This document shows positions 45,783 through 53,871 of a DNA stretch of 64,000 nucleotides, one piece after another. The number at the start of each line of letters is the position of its first letter. Position 1 is the first letter of the stretch. The notes below the pieces were generated by a model. That model saw nothing but the letters and a program-made list of their open reading frames with translations. It made no database searches and was not told the origin of the DNA. This stretch comes from Amedibacillus dolichus DSM 3991 (lineage in GTDB: Bacteria; Bacillota_I; Bacilli_A; Erysipelotrichales; Erysipelotrichaceae), in assembly GCF_000154285.1 (NCBI RefSeq), contig NZ_DS483474.1, positions 1 to 64,000 on the forward strand. Reading direction: 5' to 3'. Both the position numbers and the translations under genes were made by a program.

Positions 45783-46246
45783 CAAAACCCTTTCAAATGT
45801 TTTACAATATCAAGAAATTTTTCTTTTGTTTCAGCTGCAAGAAGTTGATCCATGATCTCCTTATCTTGGAAATTCTCAATTAGTAATTGTAATAGTTCTA
45901 CATGTCCCTCTTCACGTTTAAAACCTAATAGGAATACTACTCTAACTTTCAAGATATTGTCGTTATTTGCCATTTCGCACCAATCTATTTCATGCTTCAA
46001 ACGCACAGGAGCGATAAATTGCTTAATAATATTTACTGGATCTGAATGAGGTATTGCAACTGGATAGGGCTCTACCGGTAATGCTGTTGGATAGTTAAAT
46101 TCCCTTTCTTTTATTGCCTGCAGAAAGTTTGCCGTTACATATCCTAATGTTTGAGCTTTAACACTCATTTTCTCAAAAAACTCATCTGTACTTTGAACAT
46201 CTAAATCTAATTCACAAAGTTCATCGCAAATTAACGAAGCGTCCAT
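45782..46246 (-). CDS. PTS galactitol-family EIIA protein
   Basis: A 154-residue EIIA of the mannitol/fructose/Ntr fold with the phospho-histidine in VAIPHSD (near 64-70). First gene of the operon; GGAGGTGCAAAT precedes the ATG. It accepts phosphate from HPr and passes it to one or both EIIB proteins. Confidence 0.92.
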   Translation of the reverse strand: MDASLICDELCELDLDVQSTDEFFEKMSVKAQTLGYVTANFLQAIKEREFNYPTALPVEPYPVAIPHSDPVNIIKQFIAPVRLKHEIDWCEMANNDNILKVRVVFLLGFKREEGHVELLQLLIENFQDKEIMDQLLAAETKEKFLDIVKHLKGF

Positions 46247-46473
46247 ATTTGCACCTCCTAACTATCTAAAAGAAAAATAATATAAGCGCTTGATATTCTT
46301 CTTACAAACCTAATTTTACTTTACTAAAAATGTTTTCTCAATCTTTGTTTGGTACTAAATTTGCCAATCATTTTGGACATCACAATGATGTGCAAAATAT
46401 AACAAAATAAAGAACAACTACTACACCGTTTCATTATTTTGAAATCTATAAAATAAGCTTGGATTCGAATAAA
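46247..46473. other. Promoter region of the gat-dha operon
   Basis: Apart from the promoter and cre-like site near the EIIA start I see no gene or further structure before the 65-bp repeat at 46474. Confidence 0.5.
46279..46307 (-). promoter_or_regulatory. Promoter with overlapping cre-like site, gat-dha operon
   Basis: TTGTAA and TATATT are separated by 17 bases on the minus strand, about 30 bases before the EIIA start codon. The palindromic core AAGCGCTT (46283-46291 region) overlaps the -10 side and resembles a CcpA cre site, which would fit catabolite repression of the operon. Confidence 0.55.
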
Positions 46474-46538
46474 AAAAAGATTAGCTAGTCCTCGTGAATA
46501 CAAACCCTTCATGAAGATCCTACCTAATCTTTTTATTT
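46474..46538. repeat. 65-bp hairpin repeat, copy B (also a terminator)
   Basis: Same element as at 36991-37055: outer arms AAAAAGATTAG/CTAATCTTTTT and a conserved core with GTGAATACAA and TTCATGAAGA. Nine of 65 positions differ, none in the outer stem. It lies just past the stop of the unknown gene at 46593-47534 and would terminate it on the minus strand. Confidence 0.85.
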
Positions 46539-46592
46539 CACTGTTCTTTAGCTTGCAAAACCGTAAAAGTCTTACTCAGAATTTCGCAATGC

Positions 46593-47534
46593 TTAAATTC
46601 TTTCTATCACTTCTCGTTGATAGCCTTTAATATCCAATGTTCTTTTTTTATCCTCACTTAGATGCATAATCGGCAAATCAATCCTTTCAAAATCATTCAA
46701 CAGCAGCAATGGCTCCTTAAAAACACAAAACGGCTGTCCTATTCGATAATCATTGCTTTCCTGATAGCTTCTAAAATCCTCAAACAAAAACTCATTTTTA
46801 GGAAGCATAACATTGCTTATTTCCTCTTTATACAAATATCTTGCAAAGCTATACAGTCCAAATGCAAAAAAAGAAATTGCCCTTGTAAACGCATTTTCAC
46901 CAAAGCCCTTTACCCTTCGATGAGCTTTACAAAGATGATTCAATGCCAAAGAAAACGATTCCCAATTTTTTTCAACTAGGGCAAGCAAGCCTTGCACAAC
47001 CATTTTTTCTTCCGCTGTACGCTTTGCTTGTAAAAAGCTTTTTCCTTCCTCTGTAATATATTGTTTCCATGCCGGCTCTTGATAATACAAATACATCACT
47101 AAATTTGTAATACAGCAAGCTGACTTTAAACCATTTTTACTAAGTCCGTTTGCTTTAGGAAATATGCTTTTAATATCATGGAAACGATTGGCACAAAAGA
47201 GATAAGGCAAAATATTCCAAGCATAAAGCGAGTGATCAACACCACCGCTCAGTATGGTAAGCTGTCCCCATACAACTGCGGAGCTTAACGCATTATGCAA
47301 ATATCGCATATCATTTTCTTCTAATGCCAAGTACACTCCCAAATAGATTGTCTTTTTCCCATAGTTTCCACCTAATAGCGTTAAAAAAATTTCTATGCTC
47401 TCTTTCTTTGTTTTCTTCTGACAATATTTTTTCCATATTTGCAATCGTCTGTCCATATATGCCTCCATATTGGCATATCCGAACATTTTCTCTACATTTT
47501 CCAAATAAAGCTGAATAAGCTTCTTATTATCCAT
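46593..47534 (-). CDS. Unknown soluble, mostly helical protein
   Basis: I do not recognise this 313-residue protein. It has no signal peptide or membrane helix, is rich in helix-forming and aromatic residues (FFAFGLYSFARYLY, LYYQEPAWKQYI), and shows no catalytic motif; the pattern resembles helical-repeat proteins such as some immunity or stress proteins, but this is only a likeness. ATG 47534 is preferred because GTGAGGTATGCT precedes it. It ends a four-gene minus-strand cluster whose other members are small membrane proteins. Confidence 0.7.
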   Translation of the reverse strand: MDNKKLIQLYLENVEKMFGYANMEAYMDRRLQIWKKYCQKKTKKESIEIFLTLLGGNYGKKTIYLGVYLALEENDMRYLHNALSSAVVWGQLTILSGGVDHSLYAWNILPYLFCANRFHDIKSIFPKANGLSKNGLKSACCITNLVMYLYYQEPAWKQYITEEGKSFLQAKRTAEEKMVVQGLLALVEKNWESFSLALNHLCKAHRRVKGFGENAFTRAISFFAFGLYSFARYLYKEEISNVMLPKNEFLFEDFRSYQESNDYRIGQPFCVFKEPLLLLNDFERIDLPIMHLSEDKKRTLDIKGYQREVIERI

Positions 47535-47570
47535 AGCATACCTCACCATATATACCAGATGAAACGCTTT

Positions 47571-47768
47571 CTACATCAATGCCTTCAATCCGATCAAGAT
47601 AAGCACAATCGCAATAATCGGAACAGGCATTGTACAAATCAGAAATACATTTAATTTTTTCTTTGCCTCCTTTGTATTTTCTTGTTTCATTTTTTTGATT
47701 TTTTCAAAAACAAGAAACGGAAAGGAAAGAAACATAAAACCACCTATCAAAAGCATTGCCAGATACAT
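47571..47768 (-). CDS. Small two-helix membrane protein
   Basis: A 65-residue protein with two hydrophobic helices (about 1-22 and 42-64) joined by a lysine-rich loop (EKIKKMKQENTKEAKKK). ATG 47768 is chosen because GGAGGAATACAA precedes it; an in-frame codon at 47792 lies inside the intergenic side of the previous gene. No family recognised. Confidence 0.65.
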   Translation of the reverse strand: MYLAMLLIGGFMFLSFPFLVFEKIKKMKQENTKEAKKKLNVFLICTMPVPIIAIVLILIGLKALM

Positions 47769-47796
47769 TTGTATTCCTCCATTTATATCCATACAT

Positions 47797-48360
47797 CTAT
47801 TCCTTTATTTGCTCAGCTTGATCTTTATGCTGATAAACAATCGGCTTTCCCTCTTTCTCCATTCGCTTAATGAAGTTTTGACTTGCCGGCAGCATGGTAT
47901 CTACGAAAAAGGCCCTTCTCTTTCTGCCTTGAACATACACCTTCAATCCTCCACGTCCTGCTTTGGCATAGCATATCGTTGAAAATTTCCAATGTCGCCG
48001 ATATAGAAAGCCTTTGATAACCGTTATATCATCATTTTCTACCATGATATCCCACACCCCTTGTATCGGTGCTGCCATCAGCAGCAAACACAAAGCAAAC
48101 ATACCGCCTACGATCCAAGTAAAGAGCGGGGAATAGGTTTCGATTTCCCCAATATCCTCACAAATCGAAAAGACACCTAAGAAAAATGCCATGGCAATAC
48201 CACCGAGGATCGCAAAATCAATCGGAGCACGTACCACAAAACTATCCAATGATGATGACTTCTTCTTTGATGAGCGTGCCGTTAAGAGATCCAAAACGAT
48301 ACAAACAAGAAATGCAACAATAAAAAATTTAAAATACATCAAAAACGTAAGAAATTCCAT
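47797..48360 (-). CDS. Membrane protein with cytosolic PH-like region, unknown
   Basis: A 187-residue protein with about three membrane helices (5-24, 49-70, 80-97) followed by a ~75-residue beta-rich region (DDITVIKGFLYRRHWKFSTI onward) that resembles bacterial PH-like domains attached to membrane segments. Function unknown. GTTAAGGAGGATATC precedes the ATG. It lies 33 bases from the next upstream gene. Confidence 0.68.
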   Translation of the reverse strand: MEFLTFLMYFKFFIVAFLVCIVLDLLTARSSKKKSSSLDSFVVRAPIDFAILGGIAMAFFLGVFSICEDIGEIETYSPLFTWIVGGMFALCLLLMAAPIQGVWDIMVENDDITVIKGFLYRRHWKFSTICYAKAGRGGLKVYVQGRKRRAFFVDTMLPASQNFIKRMEKEGKPIVYQHKDQAEQIKE

Positions 48361-48392
48361 GATATCCTCCTTAACAGCTCATATAGTAAGTT

Positions 48393-48857
48393 TTACCATC
48401 GTTCCTCTATGATACCGAAGCGGCTGTTTTTCAAATAGGTAATCTTCAGATGCTCTTCTTTGTGAACTCCTGTACTATATACGATCACATGTACTTTTTC
48501 ATTGGTATGTGAATCAAGCACTTCAATGCTTCTTGCTTGTTTTCTGGTTTCTCTGCTATAATCCCAAACAACAACCTCACCGGTTGTATATTCATAGTTT
48601 CCTGCCATAGCGTTAGGAAAATCCAAGATTCCCGGAATCACTCGCCATACAACCATGACGATTACACATATACCACCGACAACTTTCACTACACAATCAA
48701 CTCTTTTTTCGATTTTTCTAAGCGATTGACGTTTGCTTGGCGCAACCTTCCCCAAATGTATCCATTGTCTTTTTTGAACCAGTAAAACAAGATAGCCGAT
48801 TGTAAACAAAACAGCTAATAAAACCTCAGCATACAGCTTTACAATAACCTCTTCCAT
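48393..48857 (-). CDS. Two-helix membrane protein with extracellular-like beta domain, unknown
   Basis: A ~154-residue protein with two membrane helices (about 8-27 and 56-77) and a C-terminal beta-rich part (NYEYTTGEVVVWDYS to the end). I cannot place it in a family. The start is uncertain between ATG 48857 and TTG 48863; AAGGG lies 4-10 bases upstream. It is the first gene of the unknown cluster. Confidence 0.65.
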   Translation of the reverse strand: MEEVIVKLYAEVLLAVLFTIGYLVLLVQKRQWIHLGKVAPSKRQSLRKIEKRVDCVVKVVGGICVIVMVVWRVIPGILDFPNAMAGNYEYTTGEVVVWDYSRETRKQARSIEVLDSHTNEKVHVIVYSTGVHKEEHLKITYLKNSRFGIIEERW

Positions 48858-48920
48858 CTCCAATTTTCCCTTCTAAGCCTTATCAATCAACATCATTTTA
48901 TACGATGGATACACGCAATC

Positions 48921-49235
48921 CTATGCCTGCATTTCTTCTAATCTGCGATACAGATCAATAAATTCATCACATAAGGTCTTTAAGATTTCCGCATTCATCA
49001 GCTGATCTTGGGCATGGGTAAACAAGATGCTCAGCTCCACCCTATTCCCACCGGCTTCCTGCTGAACCATTTCCATGTGGATACGATGTGCCTTTGCATA
49101 CGCTTCGTTCCCATTGCGTACATATTCATTACAAGCCTCATAATTCCCTGCCTTTGCTTCTTGAATTGCTTGTAAATAACCGTTTTTCGCTTCTCCTGCT
49201 TTGGTGATAATTTCCAAGATATCCATCTCTTTCAT
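48921..49235 (-). CDS. PTS lactose/cellobiose-family EIIA (orphan)
   Basis: A 104-residue helical EIIA of the LacF/CelC family with the phospho-histidine His74 in FTHAQDQLM and the metal-linked Asp77. No EIIB or EIIC of this family is nearby. It starts in an ATGA overlap with the HD phosphohydrolase gene, so the two are translated together, an unusual pairing that hints at a regulatory EIIA. GGAGGAAAAAACA precedes the ATG. Confidence 0.9.
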   Translation of the reverse strand: MKEMDILEIITKAGEAKNGYLQAIQEAKAGNYEACNEYVRNGNEAYAKAHRIHMEMVQQEAGGNRVELSILFTHAQDQLMNAEILKTLCDEFIDLYRRLEEMQA

Positions 49236-50476
49236 TGTTTTTTCCTCCCTGCTCTTGCCACTTGATCATTGGGATAATAAATTTTTTCATCTTGCTTAAG
49301 ATCGGCACGTGTCATTGCCGCAACAATCTCACTTACCTGTGATAATTCAATAATTTCTCCTGCTTCATCAACCACCCATATATTGACACCCTTTTCACTT
49401 TCTTTATAAGGAGAATAGGGTAGCTGAGATACGCTGTCATGATATACATAATACATAGGATCAAATCCCATTGCCCTAACCTTGGCCTGTATGCGTTCAA
49501 TATCTTTTTCACTATGATATTCTACATATTCAAATAAATAACGATTTAATAAGCGATAGCTCAAATCTCGTAAAATTTCATCTTCACAATCCTGCAAAAG
49601 CGTAAAGCCATATAAACATGCCGCCTCGTCCATCACAAACAAATCCTCAATGGTCGGCTGTCCGTTTAAAAACGCATGAAACATACCTACCCTATCCAAA
49701 CTTTTTGGATTTGTGCGATACACGTCTTTTAAGCGTTTAAACAAAATCGACAGCATGGCTTCATAGCTTCTAGCGACCGGGTGAAGATACACTTGCCAAT
49801 ACATGTGATAGCGTGCCATGATATAATCCTCGATGCTGTGAATCCCACTTTGTTTAACAACGATCGTATCGTCCTGTAAACGAATCGTTCGCAAGCATCG
49901 TTCCAAATCAAACTTACCATAACTGGTACCGGTAAAATACGCATCACGTAATAAATAATCCATGCGATCGGCATCAAGCTGCCCGCTAATGATTTGATTC
50001 AAACAAGAGCGTTCATGTTTATGTGCAATGATATTCGCTACATCGTTTGGCAGTGTAGCCTTACAGCTTGCTAGTAAATGATGAATCTCACTATCTCCCA
50101 TAAGTATCTTGACCGTATATTCCTCATGTGGAAAGACGCTGATATCCTCAAATGCATGAGAAAACGGTCCATGTCCGATATCATGCAAAAGCCCTGCAAG
50201 CATGACACACACTTTTTCATATTCACTTAGTGCTGTTCGTAAGCTATCAATCTCATATACCATACGGCGAACGATTTCATATACTCCAAGCGAATGTGAG
50301 AAGCGTGAATGCTCGGCAGTATGATACACCTGAAAATCACCGCCTAGCTGATGAATACGACGCAAACGCTGCATTTCCTTGGCATTGATACAATCCCAAA
50401 CAATTTGCTTATCAACGTGGATATAGCCATGGATCGGATCACGCATAACCTTTGTTTCATCGGTTTTTTTAAACAT
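49232..50476 (-). CDS. HD-domain phosphohydrolase (dGTPase/SAMHD1-like, YwfO type)
   Basis: A 414-residue protein with the N-terminal signature DPIHGYIHVD and HD-domain ligands in HSRFSHSLGV (His61), LLHDIGHGPFSH (His98-Asp99) and a later Asp in DADRMDYLLRD. Relatives such as B. subtilis YwfO hydrolyse (d)NTPs. It probably degrades nucleotides or a signalling nucleotide in the cytosol. It lies 24 bases after the NUDIX gene and overlaps the orphan EIIA by 4 bases. CGGAGGTGGTGGCAGT precedes the ATG. Confidence 0.9.
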   Translation of the reverse strand: MFKKTDETKVMRDPIHGYIHVDKQIVWDCINAKEMQRLRRIHQLGGDFQVYHTAEHSRFSHSLGVYEIVRRMVYEIDSLRTALSEYEKVCVMLAGLLHDIGHGPFSHAFEDISVFPHEEYTVKILMGDSEIHHLLASCKATLPNDVANIIAHKHERSCLNQIISGQLDADRMDYLLRDAYFTGTSYGKFDLERCLRTIRLQDDTIVVKQSGIHSIEDYIMARYHMYWQVYLHPVARSYEAMLSILFKRLKDVYRTNPKSLDRVGMFHAFLNGQPTIEDLFVMDEAACLYGFTLLQDCEDEILRDLSYRLLNRYLFEYVEYHSEKDIERIQAKVRAMGFDPMYYVYHDSVSQLPYSPYKESEKGVNIWVVDEAGEIIELSQVSEIVAAMTRADLKQDEKIYYPNDQVARAGRKKQ

Positions 50477-50500
50477 ACTGCCACCACCTCCGATATTCGA

Positions 50501-50908
50501 TTATGAAAAGTCTTTATTCGTCGCAAGCGAAGCCTTATGCTTTCCTAAGGCATCAAGGATCGCATAATCGCTTGGCTCAAAAGTATAATCGTACAATTCT
50601 TGATAGGATACATAACGTACCTCATGATGAGCATGCAGCTCTAAGCTTCCGCCGATTTTTCGACAGCGATAGGCATGTACGTGAATATCCATCGCTTCTC
50701 GATGATCGACAACAGATAAGACATGCTCCAGCACTTCGACATCTAAATGCAATTCTTCTTTGATTTCCCGCACAACGGCTTCCTCTCTTGTTTCATTGTG
50801 CTCGATCTTGCCACCGGGAAATTCCCATATATTTTCATGAACACCTTTTCCCCTTTTCGCAATCAAATAGGTTTGATTTTCTTCGATGATACCGCAAACT
50901 ACTTCCAT
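50501..50908 (-). CDS. MutT-type NUDIX hydrolase
   Basis: A 135-residue NUDIX protein; the box GGKIEHNETREEAVVREIKE continues with EELHL near 36-60, intact for metal binding. The sequence (AKRGKGVHENIWEFPGGK) is of the MutT/CtfA (deoxy)nucleoside triphosphate group, likely cleaning oxidised or excess nucleotides. ATG 50908 follows GGGTGGATATT. Co-directional with the HD phosphohydrolase, suggesting a shared nucleotide-pool function. Confidence 0.9.
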   Translation of the reverse strand: MEVVCGIIEENQTYLIAKRGKGVHENIWEFPGGKIEHNETREEAVVREIKEELHLDVEVLEHVLSVVDHREAMDIHVHAYRCRKIGGSLELHAHHEVRYVSYQELYDYTFEPSDYAILDALGKHKASLATNKDFS

Positions 50909-51023
50909 AATATCCACCCTTGTGCTTTCTGTAATCCCATTATAACGCATGCACATTCACTATGTAAATGAGAATATAACATGCTATAATAAAAGCAAGT
51001 AAACAAAGAAGGGGTGTGTATTT

Positions 51024-52004
51024 ATGAATGTCGCAACCATCGGCACCGGCGGAATTGTGGAAAACTTTTTAGAAGCCTGCAAACAAAACGATATTTCCTG
51101 CCTTGCCATGTATTCCAGAGTAAAGGATCATGCGAAAGCATTAGCTGAAAAGTATCAAGTTGAAAGCATTTATACCGATTTAGATGCCATGCTTGCCAGA
51201 GAGGATATTGATTTTATTTATATTGCCTCTCCAAACAGCCTACACTATTCACAAGCAAAAAAAGCCTTACGTTATGGTAAACATGTAATTTGTGAAAAGC
51301 CGTTTACCTCTACGCTGGCAGAATTTGACGATTTGCTTTCTTATGCCACAAACCATCATTTATTTCTCTTTGAAGCAATCGTTACGCTGTATATGCCAAA
51401 CTATGCGCTAATCAAAGAAAACCTAGCAAAGCTTGGTCCTTTGCACTTAGTACAATGCAACTTTTCTCAATACTCCAGCCGCTATGACGCCTTATTAGAA
51501 GGCAAGATTACCAATGTTTTTAATCCGGCTTTTTCCGGCGGTGCCTTAGCAGATATCGGCATTTATAATCTGCATTATGTAATCGGTCTATTCGGTAAAC
51601 CGAAAGCAATGCGCTATTATCCGAATATGCATGCCTGTGGTATTGATACCAGCGGAGTTGCTATTTTGGAATATGATGGTTTTATTGCCACCTGTTCCTG
51701 CGCTAAGGATTCAACTAGCAAGAATATTTCTCAGCTGCAAGGAGAAAAGGGATATTTACTGATGGAATCACAAACGAGTCGCTGTTCTAGCTTAAAGCTT
51801 GTTGTCAAGGGTGAAGAACAAGAGCTTACCCAACCTAGCAATCCGATTTCCTTATATCATGAAGTAAAAGAATTTAAAAAGATCTTCGAAGCACAAGATC
51901 ATGAACGCTGTCAAAAGCAGCTAGCTCACAGCCGTTTGGTTATGGAATGCTACGAAAAGCTACGCAAAGATGCCGGTATTTTCTTCGAGGTGGATCAGCA
52001 ATGA
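51024..52004 (+). CDS. Gfo/Idh/MocA family NAD(P)-dependent oxidoreductase
   Basis: A 326-residue dehydrogenase: Rossmann domain with VATIGTGGIVENF (3-15), CEKPFTS near 93-99 containing the family EKP motif, and a C-terminal alpha/beta substrate domain. Such enzymes oxidise or reduce sugars, inositols or related compounds; the substrate is not visible. A TATAAT lies 40 bases upstream. It ends in an ATGA overlap with the next gene. Confidence 0.9.
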   Translation: MNVATIGTGGIVENFLEACKQNDISCLAMYSRVKDHAKALAEKYQVESIYTDLDAMLAREDIDFIYIASPNSLHYSQAKKALRYGKHVICEKPFTSTLAEFDDLLSYATNHHLFLFEAIVTLYMPNYALIKENLAKLGPLHLVQCNFSQYSSRYDALLEGKITNVFNPAFSGGALADIGIYNLHYVIGLFGKPKAMRYYPNMHACGIDTSGVAILEYDGFIATCSCAKDSTSKNISQLQGEKGYLLMESQTSRCSSLKLVVKGEEQELTQPSNPISLYHEVKEFKKIFEAQDHERCQKQLAHSRLVMECYEKLRKDAGIFFEVDQQ

Positions 52005-52366
52005 GTATTTTTGAAAATGATTTTTTGATGCGTGAAATCAAAGATATGACCAAGCTGCTTGGCAATGTCTTTTTACACCGCAAGGAAAGTGAAGAAATCG
52101 AGGAACAAGATCTTCAAGATGAGGAATATCGCAAGCTTTTAAGACAGCTAAAGAAAAAGCTGGAGGAGCAACAATATAGGGAAGCAGTGGCAGAATTAAA
52201 AGACGCTTTTCAACAGGGAAGTATGGAATATCTTACGATTGCGCTCTATTGCTTTGATGCTATCAATGCCCATGAGGAAAATGAATTAGCCAAAGCAGGC
52301 TATTCTCGCAATGAATTGTATAATGATTTATCCTTTATCAGTGAACAATATGGAATACGATTATAA
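52001..52366 (+). CDS. DUF6483 family protein
   Basis: A 121-residue soluble helical protein with the start FENDFLMREIKDMTKLLGNV characteristic of the DUF6483 family, followed by a charged coiled-coil-like segment and a tail with a tetratricopeptide-like look. Function unknown. Translationally coupled to the oxidoreductase by the ATGA overlap. Confidence 0.82.
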   Translation: MSIFENDFLMREIKDMTKLLGNVFLHRKESEEIEEQDLQDEEYRKLLRQLKKKLEEQQYREAVAELKDAFQQGSMEYLTIALYCFDAINAHEENELAKAGYSRNELYNDLSFISEQYGIRL

Positions 52367-52396
52367 AAAAAGCAATCCACCATGGTTGCTTTTTTA
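52363..52396. terminator. Two-way terminator between DUF6483 and dbpA genes
   Basis: AAAAAAGCAA and TTGCTTTTTT arms with an inner CCA/TGG pair lie between convergent genes and give U runs on both strands. Confidence 0.88.
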
Positions 52397-52403
52397 TAGG
52401 CTA

Positions 52404-53822
52404 TTACTTTGCAATCTCCACACGTACTTCCTTCCCTTTGATACGCTTCAAGGATTTTAAAGCCACTTCTCCCTTGCCATGCAAAATATCGACATACGAA
52501 TGATGCTCCTGCACCTGAATAACACCAACATCATCAAAACAAATGCCTTCAAGCTGACACAGTGCGCCGGCAATATCACCGGCACGAAGCTTCTTGGCTT
52601 TTCCCGCACCGATATAGATGCGCAATACATCTTTACGCAAAGCAGCCCCCTTATCTTCCTTTCTTTCACTTGACTGCGATAAATAGCTTAGATCATAATC
52701 TTGTGTTAAAAGTTCTGTAGAGGCATCACGCATGGACAATGAATATCCTAAATAATCCTCTAATTGCATAAGCTTCTCTTGATCTCTTGCAGTTACAAAA
52801 GAGATTGCTTTCCCACTTGTATCCTTACGTGCCGTTCGTCCTAAACGATGGATATAGGTTTCCTTTTTATCGGGAAAATCAACGTTAATAACATGACTGA
52901 TATCGGCAATATCAATACCACGTGCCGCAACATCACTAGCAACTAAAATACGCTTTTCCCCACTTCGAAAAGCTTTTAAATTTGCCAAACGCTCCTCCTG
53001 CAACAAGCCCCCATGCAGCTTAGTTACACGGATATGATGCGCCTTTAATACTTGATAAATGTTTTCGACTCTTTCTTGTGTACGTACGAAAAGTATCGCA
53101 CTTTCAACTGTTTCCTTACCTAACAGATGTAACAATGCCGTTTCTTTATCCTGTTGATTAAGCTTATATACATAATGCTCGATATTTTGATGCACATCTT
53201 GCTTAGCTTCCATCGCAATGCTTAGTGGATCGTGCAAAAAGCGATTTGCCAGCTGTATGATTTCCTTTGGCATCGTAGCGGAGAATAAGGCAGTTGTTCG
53301 CTTTTTCGGCAAATAATCAAGCACTGCCTCTACCTCATCGAGAAAGCCCATATCCAACATAATATCGGCTTCATCAATGACTACATAACGAATGCTTGAG
53401 GCATCGAAGGTATGCTCACGTAAATGGTCTAAGATTCTTCCGGGAGTGGCACATATAACATGGGTTCGCTGTTGTAAGTCCTGCTTTTGAAAACGAAAAG
53501 GAAACTTACCGTAAATTGCCAGGCTTTTGATGCGTTTTTTAGCCCCGATTTGATCAAATTCCGTTTGTATCTGCATCGCCAGCTCACGTGTCGGAGCCAG
53601 AATCAAGGATTGTGGCAGCTTTTCATTCCAAATAAGCTGCTGTAAGATCGGAATCGCAAAACTTGCGGTTTTTCCACTTCCGGTCTTGGCTTGTACGATA
53701 ACATCTTGCTTGGCAAGCAAATGTGGAATAACTGCCTCCTGCACTGCAAACGGCTTATGATAACCTAAAATATCCAATGCTTCCATGATCCCCTGTTCTA
53801 ATCCGAAATCCTTAAATTCCAT
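52404..53822 (-). CDS. dbpA: DEAD-box RNA helicase, DbpA/YxiN type
   Basis: A 472-residue ATP-dependent helicase with AKTGSGKT (motif I), PTRELA (Ia), DEAD (II), SAT (III) and HRLGRTAR (VI), followed by a C-terminal ~75-residue RRM-like DbpA domain (RIYIGAGKAKKLRAGDIAGA onward). In known DbpA/YxiN proteins this domain binds hairpin 92 of 23S rRNA, so a role in large-subunit assembly is expected. It is monocistronic on the minus strand. Confidence 0.92.
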   Translation of the reverse strand: MEFKDFGLEQGIMEALDILGYHKPFAVQEAVIPHLLAKQDVIVQAKTGSGKTASFAIPILQQLIWNEKLPQSLILAPTRELAMQIQTEFDQIGAKKRIKSLAIYGKFPFRFQKQDLQQRTHVICATPGRILDHLREHTFDASSIRYVVIDEADIMLDMGFLDEVEAVLDYLPKKRTTALFSATMPKEIIQLANRFLHDPLSIAMEAKQDVHQNIEHYVYKLNQQDKETALLHLLGKETVESAILFVRTQERVENIYQVLKAHHIRVTKLHGGLLQEERLANLKAFRSGEKRILVASDVAARGIDIADISHVINVDFPDKKETYIHRLGRTARKDTSGKAISFVTARDQEKLMQLEDYLGYSLSMRDASTELLTQDYDLSYLSQSSERKEDKGAALRKDVLRIYIGAGKAKKLRAGDIAGALCQLEGICFDDVGVIQVQEHHSYVDILHGKGEVALKSLKRIKGKEVRVEIAK

Positions 53823-53871
53823 GCTTTACCTGCTCCCTTCTGTTATGAAAATACTCCTTCGATAAGGAGTA

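Noticed and set aside
46593-47534. Assignment of the 313-residue protein to an immunity-protein family
   Set aside because: The helical character is suggestive only; I could not match any diagnostic motif and no toxin gene is next to it.
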